From contig OX411549.1 in assembly GCA_948146395.1 (NCBI GenBank), positions 21,398,990 through 21,462,989 of the forward strand: a stretch of DNA of 64,000 nucleotides. The letters are read 5' to 3'. Origin of the DNA: Fragum whitleyi (Eukaryota; Mollusca; Bivalvia; Cardiida; Cardiidae). Positions 22,709 to 33,943 of this stretch are shown here, piece after piece. Each line of letters begins with the position of its first letter. Positions within the stretch are counted from its first letter, which is position 1. The notes beneath the pieces were generated by a model. The model was given only the letters and a program-made list of their open reading frames with translations. It did no database searches and had not been told where the DNA came from. The position numbers and the translations under genes are program-made.

Positions 22709-23294
22709 TTAAGCCTCGTTTATATTTGGCCTACGGAGCCCGTACGGCGCCCGTATCCCGTCGTAAGCATAAAATCGTGCGGTACCCGTGCGGTGACATA
22801 CGATGCCCGTGCGATCATCGAACGGTCTCACGGGCACCGCAGACACCTGCGATCTCGTTTAAAAAAATGTTATACACATCTTTAAAAATCGCAAGCCCGT
22901 AGCCTTGCGCGGACACCGCACGGTCGCCGCACGGACATCGCACGGAAGCCTTGTGAGGATCGCACGGAAATCGTACGATATTTTAACTATCAAACATCCA
23001 AAATAAAACCCGTAGAATCGTGCGATGACCGCACGGCATCCTCTCGATATCCGTACGGAACCCGTACGATCTCCGCACGGGAAACTTACGATAACCTTGC
23101 GATATCGCACGGGACTCGTACGGTCTCATTAAGGTATGTTCCCCTCAAATATTTTCAAAATCGCACGGTCACCGTGCGGAAATGTGAACACATACGCCGC
23201 AGACCGTAGCTGTCTGCGATTTCAAAAAAATCGCAAGAAAAATCGCAGGCTGCGATATCGTACGGCGATCGTGGCAAATGTAAACTAGGCTTTA
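22709..23294. mobile_element. TIR element packed with CGNACGG motifs
   Basis: The ends are inverted: AAGCCTCGTTTATATTTGGC at left against GCAAATGTAAACTAGGCTT at right. Between them are roughly thirty CGCACGG, CGTACGG and related words on both strands, giving an island that is GC- and CpG-rich compared with its surroundings. No transposase ORF is present. A minus ORF at 22,859-23,110 is an artefact of the motifs. Confidence 0.7.
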
Positions 23295-24115
23295 GTATAC
23301 ACGTATTGTTGATTACATAAACATAATGCTGATTGAATATGTATATTATTGCAAATTTTTCAATGACCCTTTGTAGTGTATATATGATTGTCTTTTTTAG
23401 ACGATTGTATTGAGTAAAAAAAATAACATAATATCCATTTACAATTTTATTTACAATAATTCTAGACAAATAATGTCTTCTGTTAAAGATATTTCATTTT
23501 ACGGAGGGGATTTTTTAAACGATGCATATGATAAAGATGGTCGCCTAAAAGAATTTCCTAATAATTACAGGATCGTTGCCCCTGGATCAATCGGGAAGAT
23601 AAGATCTACACAGACGATCGGAAAAATGGCACAAAATTACTTCACTTTCGTCGGAAGTACTTTCCAGTTTACGGAAAAGTCCGAGCGATGTTCCGAATGG
23701 CCCTTGATCTGCTCCTTGACTTCCGCAAAGACGCTCCCTTAAAATATCTTAACGTTATTCAAGTACAAATAAAGGACATGGAACAAATATCCAATCACTG
23801 TAGAGTGCCCTAGACCTGGAATCACATGTTCATCTGTAGGTACGATTCGTAAGATCCTATCTAGGAAACAGTATGGCGGTACATGTAAGAGTTCAAAAGC
23901 CGTCTTATCATAAATAGGTGTTCCGATTGGTCAAACGATATTTCATTGGAAGCTTCTATCTATACCAAATGCTTTCATTTCTTTTTGGAAGGCATTCGTA
24001 CCATTGTGTACCGAGTTTCGATTGCCAAGGAAAGATACCACAACTTTCCTTGCGGAACCTCTTTGGTGACCGGACATGAATATTTATGACAGTGTATCAT
24101 AAACGAATAAAACTT
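23295..24115. other. Unassigned stretch with one ORF of uncertain status
   Basis: A plus-strand frame starting with ATG at 23,473 (MSSVKDISFYGGDFLNDAYD, then DKDGRLKEFPNN) looks protein-like for about 45 codons and then runs into worn repeat (CGGAAAAGTCCGAGC). I do not recognise it and see no splice signals that settle the matter. Confidence 0.3.
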
Positions 24116-24120
24116 TAATA

Positions 24121-24491
24121 CAGTAAACAAAGTCGTGAAATTAACAAAATGTATGATTTTAGAATGAAAATGAATGATTACAATGAGTGAGTTTTCAGAG
24201 AAATTCATTGGAAGGAAGCCAATATCGGTAATTTTGTTCAGAATGAACAAAATCAGCTATATTTATTACCTCCCTTTAATGAAATATGCACACAAATTTT
24301 GTAAATAGATTCTTTTTTCTCCAAGAACTAATCAGATGCTTACAACTTCATTAGGTCAGTTGTTAATCTGATCTTTTCAAGTGATTTTGAAGGTTTTGAA
24401 TGGTTTGAGTGAGTGTTTGGAATGAATGAATGAGGTTGATTTAGAATGTTTTTGATCGGAATGAGAGTCAATTTCACGATATTCTGAACTG
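24121..24491 (+). mobile_element. CAGTTAAC-family MITE, full-length
   Basis: TA/CAGTAAACAAAGTCGTGAAA to TTTCACGATATTCTGAACTG/TA. The central dyad GGTAATTTTGTTCAGAATG / AACAAAATCAGC is kept. 371 bp with a small internal deletion. Confidence 0.82.
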
Positions 24492-24819
24492 TAGAATGTA
24501 CATTTTGTGTTGAGAAATTTTATGCAAGATATTCCGAGGTAAACATGCGTTGTATAACCTCTATAAATCATGTAAAGGCGTTTGAGAACAATGAAATTCA
24601 GGCAAGTAATATGATTATTGAAACGACAATGTATAACAATTTAAATGCGTTTTCGTTTACGCGTCTTTTTAAACAGATTTATCTCCGTTATGGAGAAAAT
24701 GTGCAATTTAAAAGTCAGGAGACGCCGAATAAATGGCAGTAGAAAACTTTAAACCACATCAATGATTGTATTTTCTGTCCGTAAAAAAATTAATACATTG
24801 GTCATGAAAGGAAAAAAAC

Positions 24820-24990
24820 ATGGGTAATAAATATCGCTTAATTTGTTCATCCTAAAAATTAAAAATATTGGATTATATCTCTTTAACTTCACTAAAAACT
24901 CAATTTTATCGTGCTAATTCTATTTCATTCCGAAATCATTCAAATTTCATTCACCTTGTCAATTGTCTATCTCGATATTGTATCCTCAAT
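24820..24990 (-). mobile_element. CAGTTAAC-family MITE fragment
   Basis: Reverse-orientation end fragment: ATATCGCTTAATTTGTTCAT, ATTCTATTTCATTCCGAAAT, TTCACCTTGTCAATTG. Both outer ends are lost. Confidence 0.6.
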
Positions 24991-27380
24991 TACTGGGCCT
25001 TACAGTCTTCCAAAACTGTTTTGATAATAGATATATATATGGATATATAGTCTTGATAACGTACCCCTATCCCTTTTGATATTCTGATCAAAATGCAAGA
25101 AAGAGCACTACATTATTGCAGCTAATCAATATATAGTCTTTGGTAAGAAAAAAATTAAAGTGATAGCATATTGCGTAGGCCAATCAATGCATTACCTAAA
25201 ATATTTCTTCCCTATTGGGATCGATTGCAGATTACTGTACTCGTATATGGGGAATTTAAAAGTATTCGTTAGAAAGAAAATTGTAAAGGGGATATTTCAA
25301 GTTCTCTCACGTGGACAGCTTTCTTCACGAAAGGTTCATTAAACAGGGTTGGATTTGTTTAACAAAATATCAAATAAGTGTTCTCAAATACTTGAAGGAC
25401 TTAGGGGTTCAACAATTCTGCACCTTACACAGAGCTACATATCGAGGGGTATTTTGGATTTTAGATGAAAGTATTTTATAATTGTAATACAAAATGTATA
25501 TTGTTGGTACTGAATGGTATCGAGACGATTCAAATGAGTTACAACAATAAAGAATTTCATTGCCAAATTAAGATTTTAGACTGGCTTTGCCCCCTTCTTA
25601 TCCGTACCTCTGTAAGATTACAGACTAACATAAATCATCGAAAGTCATTAATCTTACGTGACAAATTTAGAATTATTACGCGAGCTCTCAAGATTTTGGA
25701 GAATGCAAATGACAAGTGTGGGACTGACATTATTTCCAGAATTAATAAGATTTGTAATTACAGATCGTGGAAAAAAGCTATGCCACATCATTTTCTCGCA
25801 ACACAATCGATAGTTAAAATGACTGAAATTTCAAGTTGATTTGCGTTGGAATTAATTAGATCCGCATTACAATTGTGTACTATTTTTCTTTTTGATACAA
25901 ACACCTCTTGGTAAAAAAAAATTAAAAATAGCTAAATGAGTAGTGGTGTTTTTATATGACTCTATGCTGTAATTTGCTATCAATCTCATTATTGACATAA
26001 TTTGCACAAAATGTATCTAGAGTAATCCTTCTTGATAGTATATGATACTCTTTCGATGGTGAAAAAGTATGCCAAGTTTTAAGTGCATGCCTTCAGTAGA
26101 ACTAGCGATATCACGAAATGTCAAAGTTTTCGCGCGACGACGACAACAACAACAACAACGACGGCGACATCAACGATAACGACGATGCCAAGGCTATACA
26201 AATACCCCGGGATTTCTCCGAAAACAGCCTAGCAAAATATCACAAGAATATAGAAATTCCTACAAATGGCTTTCCCATTCAACGCTGTCCATTTGTATCA
26301 CTTCGTTTTCTTTGTAAGTTTAAACATATGTCACTGCCATTTATTTACATTTTAAACATATTTACAAATTCAATTCAATTCAAAATCGGAAAAGGGGTCT
26401 GGCCACAAGTTCTATCAACTTAGAATCGGCCTTTCCCACTTTGATAATTTACACAAGTAAACATCTTTAGATTAAAATGAGGTTTTGCAGATAAATATGT
26501 TTTGATTCCATGCAAAAAATGTATTATCCGGTAATGAAATATTTACTATAACTGACAATTTAAAAGGAAGAGTGATAGGGTTTTAAACCTATAAAAAATA
26601 TTGTTAAAATTCACTGGGCATCATCGCCGTCGTCCTGAAAGGGTGTACTTAAAGCAAATTGGTTTTGGTATATATATAGCGTAAACTCCGCCTACGTTGA
26701 GTAGTAGGTATCCTTAGCTGAACCTTTCTGATTCTTTAATAAATTATTTTACTGATCTAAAGATTTAAAGTTGTCCTTGTTATATAGTATTTGTAATAAA
26801 CGGTGTACTGTATAGATATCGGGACAACATTTCTATGCTGTCATTCAAAATCAAAGCTTTGTTTCTAGTTTAAATGACATCACAAAATCATAAGATTTTT
26901 TTCTCTAGTAGCAAAAGGAAATTCCCACAAAGATGCAATTTAACGTAGAAGACAAAACATGACCGTAAAACGTTCAAGGGTTTTCTTAATCGTCGTATAT
27001 CTCCGAACTTTGAGTGATTTGAAATATATTTCTATTGACGATAAGGGCACATCAATTTAGAAGATAGATGATGTTTGTCTGATCTAATTTTCTTATAAAA
27101 TTATTAGGTAGTTTAAGTGAATTGATTTTTATATTTTTACGCTGTAGTTATAAAACATTTGGATGTCGATTTAAGATCTGTGAATTCTTGTACAATTCTT
27201 GTTCAGTTCATGTTCTGCTGTAAAGTATCAGGGCCCAAGTGTATAAAACTTTTTTTTTTCTCAAACGTGGGTTTCTCAAATTTAGAGTTTGATTTATGCA
27301 TCAGCATGATAAATGTTTTATTATTTCAAACCGGGATACACATGTAATCAAAGAACCAAAACCTACGGTACCTACAAAAA
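24991..27380. other. Unassigned stretch with trinucleotide repeat and MITE fragment
   Basis: 26,134-26,190 is an imperfect (GAC/AAC)n tract. 27,228-27,310 is a fragment of the GGGCCC-ended MITE (AGGGCCCAAGTGTATAAAAC). The 124-codon ORF at 25,465-25,839 covers a worn relative of the 8.72-kb hairpin region. I see no supported gene. Confidence 0.4.
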
Positions 27381-27384
27381 CTTA

Positions 27385-27784
27385 CAGAACAAACATCGTG
27401 AATTGACAAGATGATTGATTTTGGAATCAATTAGAAATGAAATTGATTGAGTGTGATGATGTTAGTTTTGAGTAGAATCCAAAGGAGGTAATCCAATATC
27501 GATAATTTTGTTCAGGTTGAATAATATAGCGATATCTATTACCTCCCTGTAATAAGATATGCATACAAGTTCTATAAATATGTTTCTATTTCTTCAAGAA
27601 ACAACCAGACGCTTATAATTTCAATTATGTCAGTATTTGTTTACCTATAATTTAGTGATTTTGGAGCGCTTTTGAATGGTTTTTGGTCTGAGTAAGTGTT
27701 TGGAAGGAATGAATGAATGGAGCGCTTAAGTGAGCGATTAAGAACGATTTTGATTTGGACGAGTCAATTTCAGGATGTTACTGA
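27385..27784 (+). mobile_element. CAGTTAAC-family MITE; its right part lies in the tandem duplication
   Basis: Begins TA/CAGAACAAACATCGTGAATT and ends CAATTTCAGGATGTTACTG. The part from 27,629 on is repeated at 31,293-31,446, so the duplication breakpoint lies inside this MITE. Confidence 0.75.
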
Positions 27785-27829
27785 CTTTAACTACAAACAC
27801 TTACCTCCTGCTGTGTTAAATAAAAAAAA

Positions 27830-29370
27830 GCCGATCAGGGCGTGTGTCTGACCCTTAAACTAGGGTTTTGATTCTGAAACTTCTGAAAACATCCTGTTTT
27901 GACCCGTAAAATTTGTTTCAAGGGAGTCATATTGACCCCCTTGTTAGAAATTTCAAAGGGTCAAAACTTTGTTTTATCACTCAAATCTTTGATGATGTAC
28001 CAACATACTATACTTAGCAAAAAAAAAAACTTTACATGCTCCATGGTCTGTTTTAATGACTTACAGTGACTGTAGCCTAACTTTAATGATATGTGCTAGT
28101 TTGGCTAACTAGAGACTACACAGACGCAAGATTTTGTGCGATTGAAGTTAGCCCCGGCTAATGCGTCAGTCACTTCCCGTTTTGGTCTCATACTCGTTTT
28201 GAGCTACCCAGTTTTCATTTTGAGTGCTTTTTGTTACTCAATCTCACACATTCCTTGGCATTGGCACGAAAAAACAAATTTGTTTGCACATCTTTATTGA
28301 AACGGATATGCCACGGCAATAAAATAGCAAAAAAACAGACTACAGTAATGCAAAGAGCTTGCATGTCTGTTTACAACGCCACTCATTAAGTTTGGCTACT
28401 CGGCACAGGCAATTCACATTTTAACATCTTGGTTTAAAACTCCCGAGCCCGGGTAGGAGAGTCGGTAACGGGTCTGGCTTTCAATCATGGGGTTGTGGAT
28501 TCGATCTCCGGCTCGGCCATCTGTCATCCCATATTTGACAAAAGGCATCGTGACCCGTTCCATTTGTCTCCCACAGAATGGGTGAGAGATAAGCCTAAGA
28601 GTGAAGGACGACTTGTGGCTAAAATGAAATGTCCTTGACCTGCCGTGAGATACACCAAGAAACTGTGGATAGGTGCAGTAGTCGTCGAATTTTAAACTAG
28701 TGAAAGTGACGTTTAAATCCACATTAACTAACATAACATCGGTTCGCAACCAGTAGAGGTGTTGTCGAGATGAGAAAGGGCCCCATGTGACGTCATGTAG
28801 AGGCGTTGTTACCTGCGCTTTTTTTTCCATTTATTTCACCAAGGGAAGGATAACTGCAAGACAATTATTGGTGTTTAGCTCAGGCGTTGGTCACTCATGA
28901 TATTGGAACGGATTTTAAGCACGAAAACTTCAAGGACCGATACTCAAAACATCACCAACACACTTGCTTTTATTTCTGTGGTTTTGGAAATCGACCCCTT
29001 TGTCCTTTGACCACCAATAAACAGCTCATTTCACAGATATCCGTTACTGACCTTTCCATAAACCGACGGAAATTGCTTTCAGATTTCATGTTATGGTAAC
29101 CTTTTTATTCTATATGGTTTCAAAGCGACTCTACAGCCCTAAGAAAGTCATGTAAAGTTTCTTTTTTTGCTAAGTATATCAAGAATTTTTCAATCAACTT
29201 CTTACATTATATCTTGACGAGAGAAGGTCAATTTATACAGCAAAGATCCCACTCGCAATATGTTTGTTCTTTTTTTCTGTTATGACCCCTTTAAAATCGG
29301 TTTTGACCCCCAGAATTTCATGATTAAAGAGTAAATGACTCCCTAATTTTAAACACTTTTACGAGCCCTG
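27830..29370. mobile_element. Possible worn TIR element
   Basis: Sequence at 27,840-28,050 (GGGAGTCATATTGACCCCC, ATACTTAGCAAAAAA, AACTTTACATG) recurs inverted at 29,130-29,360 (CATGTAAAGTTTC, TTTTTGCTAAGTATA, GACCCCCAGAATTTCATG, ATGACTCCC). The outer ends AGGGCGTG and ACGAGCCCT also look inverted. The arms are well diverged, and a SINE lies inside. Confidence 0.4.
28443..28700 (+). mobile_element. tRNA-derived SINE with Ser/Leu-like head
   Basis: 28,443-28,516 is tRNA-like: the acceptor strands CCGAGCC and GGCTCGG pair fully; GGTAGGAGAGTCGGTAACGG is box A-like; GGATTCGATCTCC is box B-like. The T and anticodon stems are poor, so it is unlikely to be a working tRNA. The sequence following (CCCATATTTGACAAAAGGCA, CCATTTGTCTCCCAC) would be the SINE body. 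The 138-codon minus ORF over it is spurious. Confidence 0.6.
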
Positions 29371-29439
29371 TCAATTATACAATTAAAAAAATCTATTTAA
29401 AATAGGGCACTATTTTTAGAGGAAACACGAAAAAATACA

Positions 29440-29590
29440 AAGCGCGTTTTGATGGTATTTGCATTGTAATAGATACTCGTTCCAGCGGCTATCAATCATC
29501 GTCCAACATTCAGAGATAATCTGGAAGAGTCAATACTTATTTTTTGGCCATTTCTAGAACTTGATATAGTACAAATGGAACATAAAACTA
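29440..29590 (+). repeat. Dispersed repeat R2, copy 2
   Basis: AGCGCGTTTTGATGGTATTT, ATCAATCATCGTCCAA and GAACTTGATATAGTACAAAT match 16,250-16,400. Confidence 0.65.
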
Positions 29591-29889
29591 CAGAAGGGTT
29601 GAACCGAAACATAACAACTTAAAACTGCAATAGCAATCATTTTTTTCTCTGCATAAAACTAATCTTAAAAACTTAAAGGCTCTAATTATTGGACTCATAA
29701 ACTATAATTTTAGGTTGTAAGGTTCATAAATACATGTCCTAGTATCTGCTCATGTTGACATTTGTGTATTATATTTACCGAGGGACTTTAAATTTAATTT
29801 ATGTATTTTTGTAAACTACTCATTTCATTTCTCGGGAAAATCAATGAATGAAATTGAAGATAACAAACTTCTGACGGAATTTCAATATA

Positions 29890-30245
29890 AAAGGTCCATG
29901 ATAGTCCTAAATCGCTCACCTGAAAACTCAACTCATACCTTGTCAACCTTCTTATAAACACCAGATATTGTTTGATGTACAATGGATTTCGAATGGTTCT
30001 GAAGAAACAAACTTTAATACTGAATTTGTGTGTTTGTTTTCACATTTTCGACAATTTTTGACAATTCGTTACCATTTCAACCAGAGTTATTGATGGAATT
30101 TAATTCTTTTAACGACTTAAGCAGAGCTACACCCTAGAAATATGCCGGTCAAGTTTCAGATTGATTGGTCCAATGGTAAAGGAGATGTTTTGTCACTGAT
30201 TTACGGCATTTCTGTTACCATGGAAACCATAAATATTGAAGTTTC
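29890..30245. mobile_element. Pearl/HINE-like element 2, left part only
   Basis: AGGTCCATGATAGTCC and AAATCGCTCACCTG, ACTCAACTCATACCTTGTCA equal the left flank of the 20.48-kb element, followed by two worn core units (GTTACCATTTCAACC near 30,070; GTTACCATGGAAACC near 30,215). The microsatellite and right flank are missing. Confidence 0.6.
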
Positions 30246-30534
30246 AAGTCTACTTTCTGCGCGTATAGATAACACAAACTATTTTTAGATCGTGTAGCTT
30301 TTATCTCGCTATCGAAGTTAAATGGCATAAAGTAAAACAAATGAAACACAAATAAACGATAATTTTGTCATTCGTAACTTTGGTACTTACGATCAAATCT
30401 TCATTTTGACAAGTTATTCTGCATTTTAAAACAAAACTATCATGATTGGGTTTAATTGATGGGGTTGCTTGATGGTCTGCGTCGACTTGATGTAAACATC
30501 GACTCAGAATCAGAACTGAATGATTTTATTTATA

Positions 30535-31292
30535 AATTCTTTCGAAAATTCCTTTATTTCTTATATATTGAATAGAAATGTTACGATGCGGAAGGGGAAC
30601 AAGGGTTTTTCCTACAACGCAAGACTTGCAGATCGAAGGCCGGGTGTGTGTGTGGTGGGGGGGGGGGGGTAATCTTAAAATTTTTAATAGAGATATTTGA
30701 TGAAGAATCCAATAAAATGTTAAAAAAGTAAAAATACCATGTCTGTATTCGGGAAAATGAACACGAAAAGCCTAACTATGACTTAAACGCACTGTCCTAT
30801 GACAATGTAGAATGATTAGGAATCTGAGATGCCAACAACAAGTTTGTTGAGGGTTTAGTAGGAAATTTTGTGCAATATTGCTTGAAATCTACATAGTTTT
30901 TTTATTGAATAAATTTTGTGCCCATAGTTTTGGAAGGGTTACTTAACGAATATTTAATTTTTGTGGACGGCTAGTTGTTTGAAAATCAACATTGGAATTG
31001 CCCGGTCCTTTAAGGCTTATATTTTAATATAGATAAAATATGATACATAAGTTGAATTTTTTTTCAGCAATCACTTAAGGAACTTTTGAGGTCAGTTTTG
31101 TTTAAATCGGCCTTTTTTGTCAGTTTTTCATGTCATATAAAATCCACGTATGTGTTCATTTATGTTTATCATGAAAACTCCTTCCTTAAACTTAACTTTT
31201 GTTAAAACTTCTTAACAATTCATATTTTTTTTATCTTTCATCAAACCTAACGATCAACTTTGTTGAACCACCTCTGATTTTTACCATCCGGA
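30535..31292 (+). repeat. Block B of the tandem duplication, copy 1
   Basis: Near-identical to 33,171-33,943. The main difference is a GT/G microsatellite: TGTGTGTGTGTGGTGG then a G-run here, a longer GT tract there. No gene is recognised. Confidence 0.8.
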
Positions 31293-31487
31293 GTCAGTAT
31301 TTGTTTACCTATAACTTAGTGATTTTAGAGCGTTTTTGAATGGTTTTTGGTCTGAGTGAGAGTTTGGAATGAATGAATGAATGGAGCGCTTAAGTGAGCG
31401 ATTTAGAATGATTTTGATTTGGACGAGTAAATTCCACGATGTTACTGACTTTAACTACAAACACTTATCTCCTGCTGTGTTAAATAA

Positions 31488-32697
31488 ACAAGAGGACCAT
31501 GATGGTCCTATATCGCTCACCTTCGTATCTTTGTCTCATTTAATAAGCAAATTTCAAGCAAAGGTCATCATTTTTTTTTCTGTGATATGGCACTGATCCT
31601 TCCAATTTTCAATAGGGTTCATCCTTGTGACCTGACAAACATTCTGACCAAGTTCCATGAAGATTGGACAATATTTGTAGCCTCTAGAGTGAAAACAAGA
31701 AATTTGTCATTAAGGCCCCTTTTCCAGTGACATAGCACAGATCCTTCCCATTTTCAATAGGGTTCATCCTTGTGACCTGACAAACATTCTGACCAAGTTT
31801 CATGAAGATTGGACAGGATTTGTGGCCTCCAGAGTGTAAACAAGAAAATTGTCATTAAGGCCCCTTTTCCCGTGATATGGAATAGATCCTTCCCATTTTC
31901 ACAAGGGATCATCCTTGTGACCTGACAAACATTCTGTCCAAGTTTCATGATGATTGGACAGGATTTGTGGCCTCTAGAATGAAAACAAGAAAATTGTCAT
32001 TACGGCCCCTTTTCCCGTGATATAGCATGGATCCTTCCCATTTTCAATAGGGTCCATCCTTGTGACCTGACAAACATTCTGACCAAGTTCCATGAAGATT
32101 GGACAATATTTGTGGCCTCTAGAGTGTAAACAAGAAAATTGTCATTAAGGCCCCTTTTCCTGTGATATGGCATGGATCCTTCCCATTTTCAATAGGGTTC
32201 ATCCTTTTGGCCTGACAAACATTCTGACCAAGTTTCATGAAGATTGGACCATATTTGTGGCCTATAGAGTGTAAACACTAAAATTGTCATTAAGGCCCCT
32301 TTTCCCGTGATATGGAATTGATCCTTCCCATTTTCGATAGGGATCATCCTTGTGACCTGGAAATCATTCTGACCAAGTTTCATGAAGATTGGACAATATT
32401 TGTGGCCTCTAGAGTGTAAACAAGAAAATTGTCTTTAAGGCCCCTTTTCCTGTGATATGGCATGGATCCTTTCCATTTTCAATAGGGTTCATCCTTGTGA
32501 CCTGACCAACATTCTGACTAAGTTTCATGAAGATTGGATCATATTTGTGGCCTCTAGAGTGTAAACACTTAAATTGTTGACGGAGGACGACGGACGACGC
32601 ACGACGCACGACGGACGACGCATGACGGACGACGGACGACGGACATTCAACGATCACAAAAGCTCACCTTGAGCACGATGTGCTCAGGTGAGCTAAA
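31488..32697. mobile_element. Pearl/HINE-like element 3, seven 145-bp units, with known empty site
   Basis: The left end ACAAGAGGACCATGATGG, TCCTATATCGCTCACC is followed by seven units of 145 bp (the AATAGGG..C motif falls at 31,611, 31,756, 31,901, 32,046, 32,191, 32,336 and 32,481). A GACGGACGAC microsatellite (32,578-32,643) leads to the right end: AGCTCACCTTGAGCAC, loop, GTGCTCAGGTGAGCT, AA. That right-end hairpin close to CTAA recalls Helitron 3' ends. The duplicated copy near 27,821 lacks the element. Minus ORFs across the units are repeats read in phase (145 is not a multiple of 3). Confidence 0.82.
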
Positions 32698-33282
32698 AAA
32701 GGCCGATCAGGGCGTGGGCCTGACCCTTAAACTAGGGTTTTGATTCAAAAAATTCTGAAAACATCCTGTTTTGACCAGTAAACTTTGTTTCAAGGGAGTC
32801 ATATTGACCCCCTTGTTAGTAATTTCAAAGGGTCAAAACTTGGTTTTATCACTCAAATCTTTGATGATGTATCTAACATACTATAGTTAGCAAAAAAGCA
32901 AAAAAGAAACTTTACAAGCTTTATGGTCTGTTTAAATGACTTACAGTGACTGTAGCCCGACTTTAATGATATGTGCTAGTTTGGCTAACTAGAGACTACA
33001 CAGACGCAAGATTTTGTGCGATTGAAGCGAGCCCCGGCTAATGCGTCTGTCACTTCCGGTTTTGGTCTCATACTCGCTTTTGAGCTACCCAATTTTCATT
33101 TTGAGTGCTTTTTGTTACTCAATCTCACACATTCCTTGGCATTGGCACGAAAAAAACAAATTTGTTCATGAATTCTTTCGAAAATTCCTTTATTTCTTAT
33201 ATATTGAATAGAAATGTTACGATGCGGAAGGGGAACAAGGGTTTTTCCTACAACGCAAGACTTGCAGATCGAAGGCCGGGTG

Positions 33283-33316
33283 TGTGTGTGGTGTGTGTGT
33301 GTGTGGGGGGGGGGGT
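33283..33316 (+). repeat. (TG)n followed by G-run
   Basis: TGTGTGTGTGGTGTGTGTGT continues into a run of G. The duplicate at about 30,640-30,671 has a shorter GT part and longer G-run. Confidence 0.85.
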
Positions 33317-33943
33317 TAATCTTAAAATTTTTAATAGAGATATTTGATGAAGAATCCAATAAAATGTTAAAAAAGTAAAAATACCATGTCTGTATTCGGG
33401 AAAATGAACACGAAAAGCCTAACTATGACTTAAACGCACTGTCCTATGACAATGTAGAATGATTAGGAATCTGAGATGCCAACAACAAGTTTGTTGAGGG
33501 TTTAGTAGGAAATTTTGTGCAATATTGCTTGAAATCTACATAGTTTTTTTATTGAATAAATTTTGTGCCCATAGTTTTGGAAGGGTTACTTAACGAATAT
33601 TTAATTTTTGTGGACGGCTAGTTGTTTGAAAATCAACATTGGAATTGCCCGGTCCTTTAAGGCTTATATTTTAATATAGATAAAATATGATACATAAGTT
33701 GAATGTTTTTTTCAGAAATCACTTAAGGAACTTTTGAGGTCAGTTTTGTTTAAATCGGCCTTTTTTGACAGTTTTTCATGTCATATAAAATCCACGTATG
33801 TGTTCATTTATGTTTATCATGAAAACTCCTTCCTTAAACTTAACTTTTGTTAAAACTTCTTAACAATTCATATTTTTTTTATCTTTCATCAAACCTAACG
33901 ATCAAATTTGTTGAAACACCTCTGATTTTTACCATCCGGAGTT

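Larger units (their letters stand above)
27629..31292 (+). repeat. Tandem segmental duplication, copy 1 (3.66 kb)
   Basis: Block A (27,629-28,282) matches 31,293-33,166 apart from the inserted 1.2-kb element there. Block B (30,535-31,292) matches 33,171-33,943. The copies abut at GGAGT/CAG near 31,292. Copy 1 has 2.25 kb (28,283-30,534) between A and B that copy 2 lacks. Confidence 0.85.
31293..33943 (+). repeat. Tandem segmental duplication, copy 2 (with insertion and deletion)
   Basis: Carries block A interrupted by the element at 31,488-32,697, then joins block B directly at 33,167-33,170 (CATG filler between TTTGTT and AATTCTTTCG). Confidence 0.85.

Noticed and set aside
25465..25839. 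124-codon plus ORF as a gene
   Set aside because: Overlaps a worn repeat shared with 8.72 kb; no recognisable domain or splice context.
28414..28830. 138-codon minus-strand ORF
   Set aside because: Covers a tRNA-derived SINE in antisense; no conserved domain.
31488..32570. CRISPR-like array of regularly spaced repeats
   Set aside because: Units are 145 bp and contiguous, without unique spacers, in a eukaryotic context.
31754..32657. Three similar minus-strand ORFs (MKLGQN...)
   Set aside because: Products of the 145-bp tandem core and GACG microsatellite of the 31.5-kb element.
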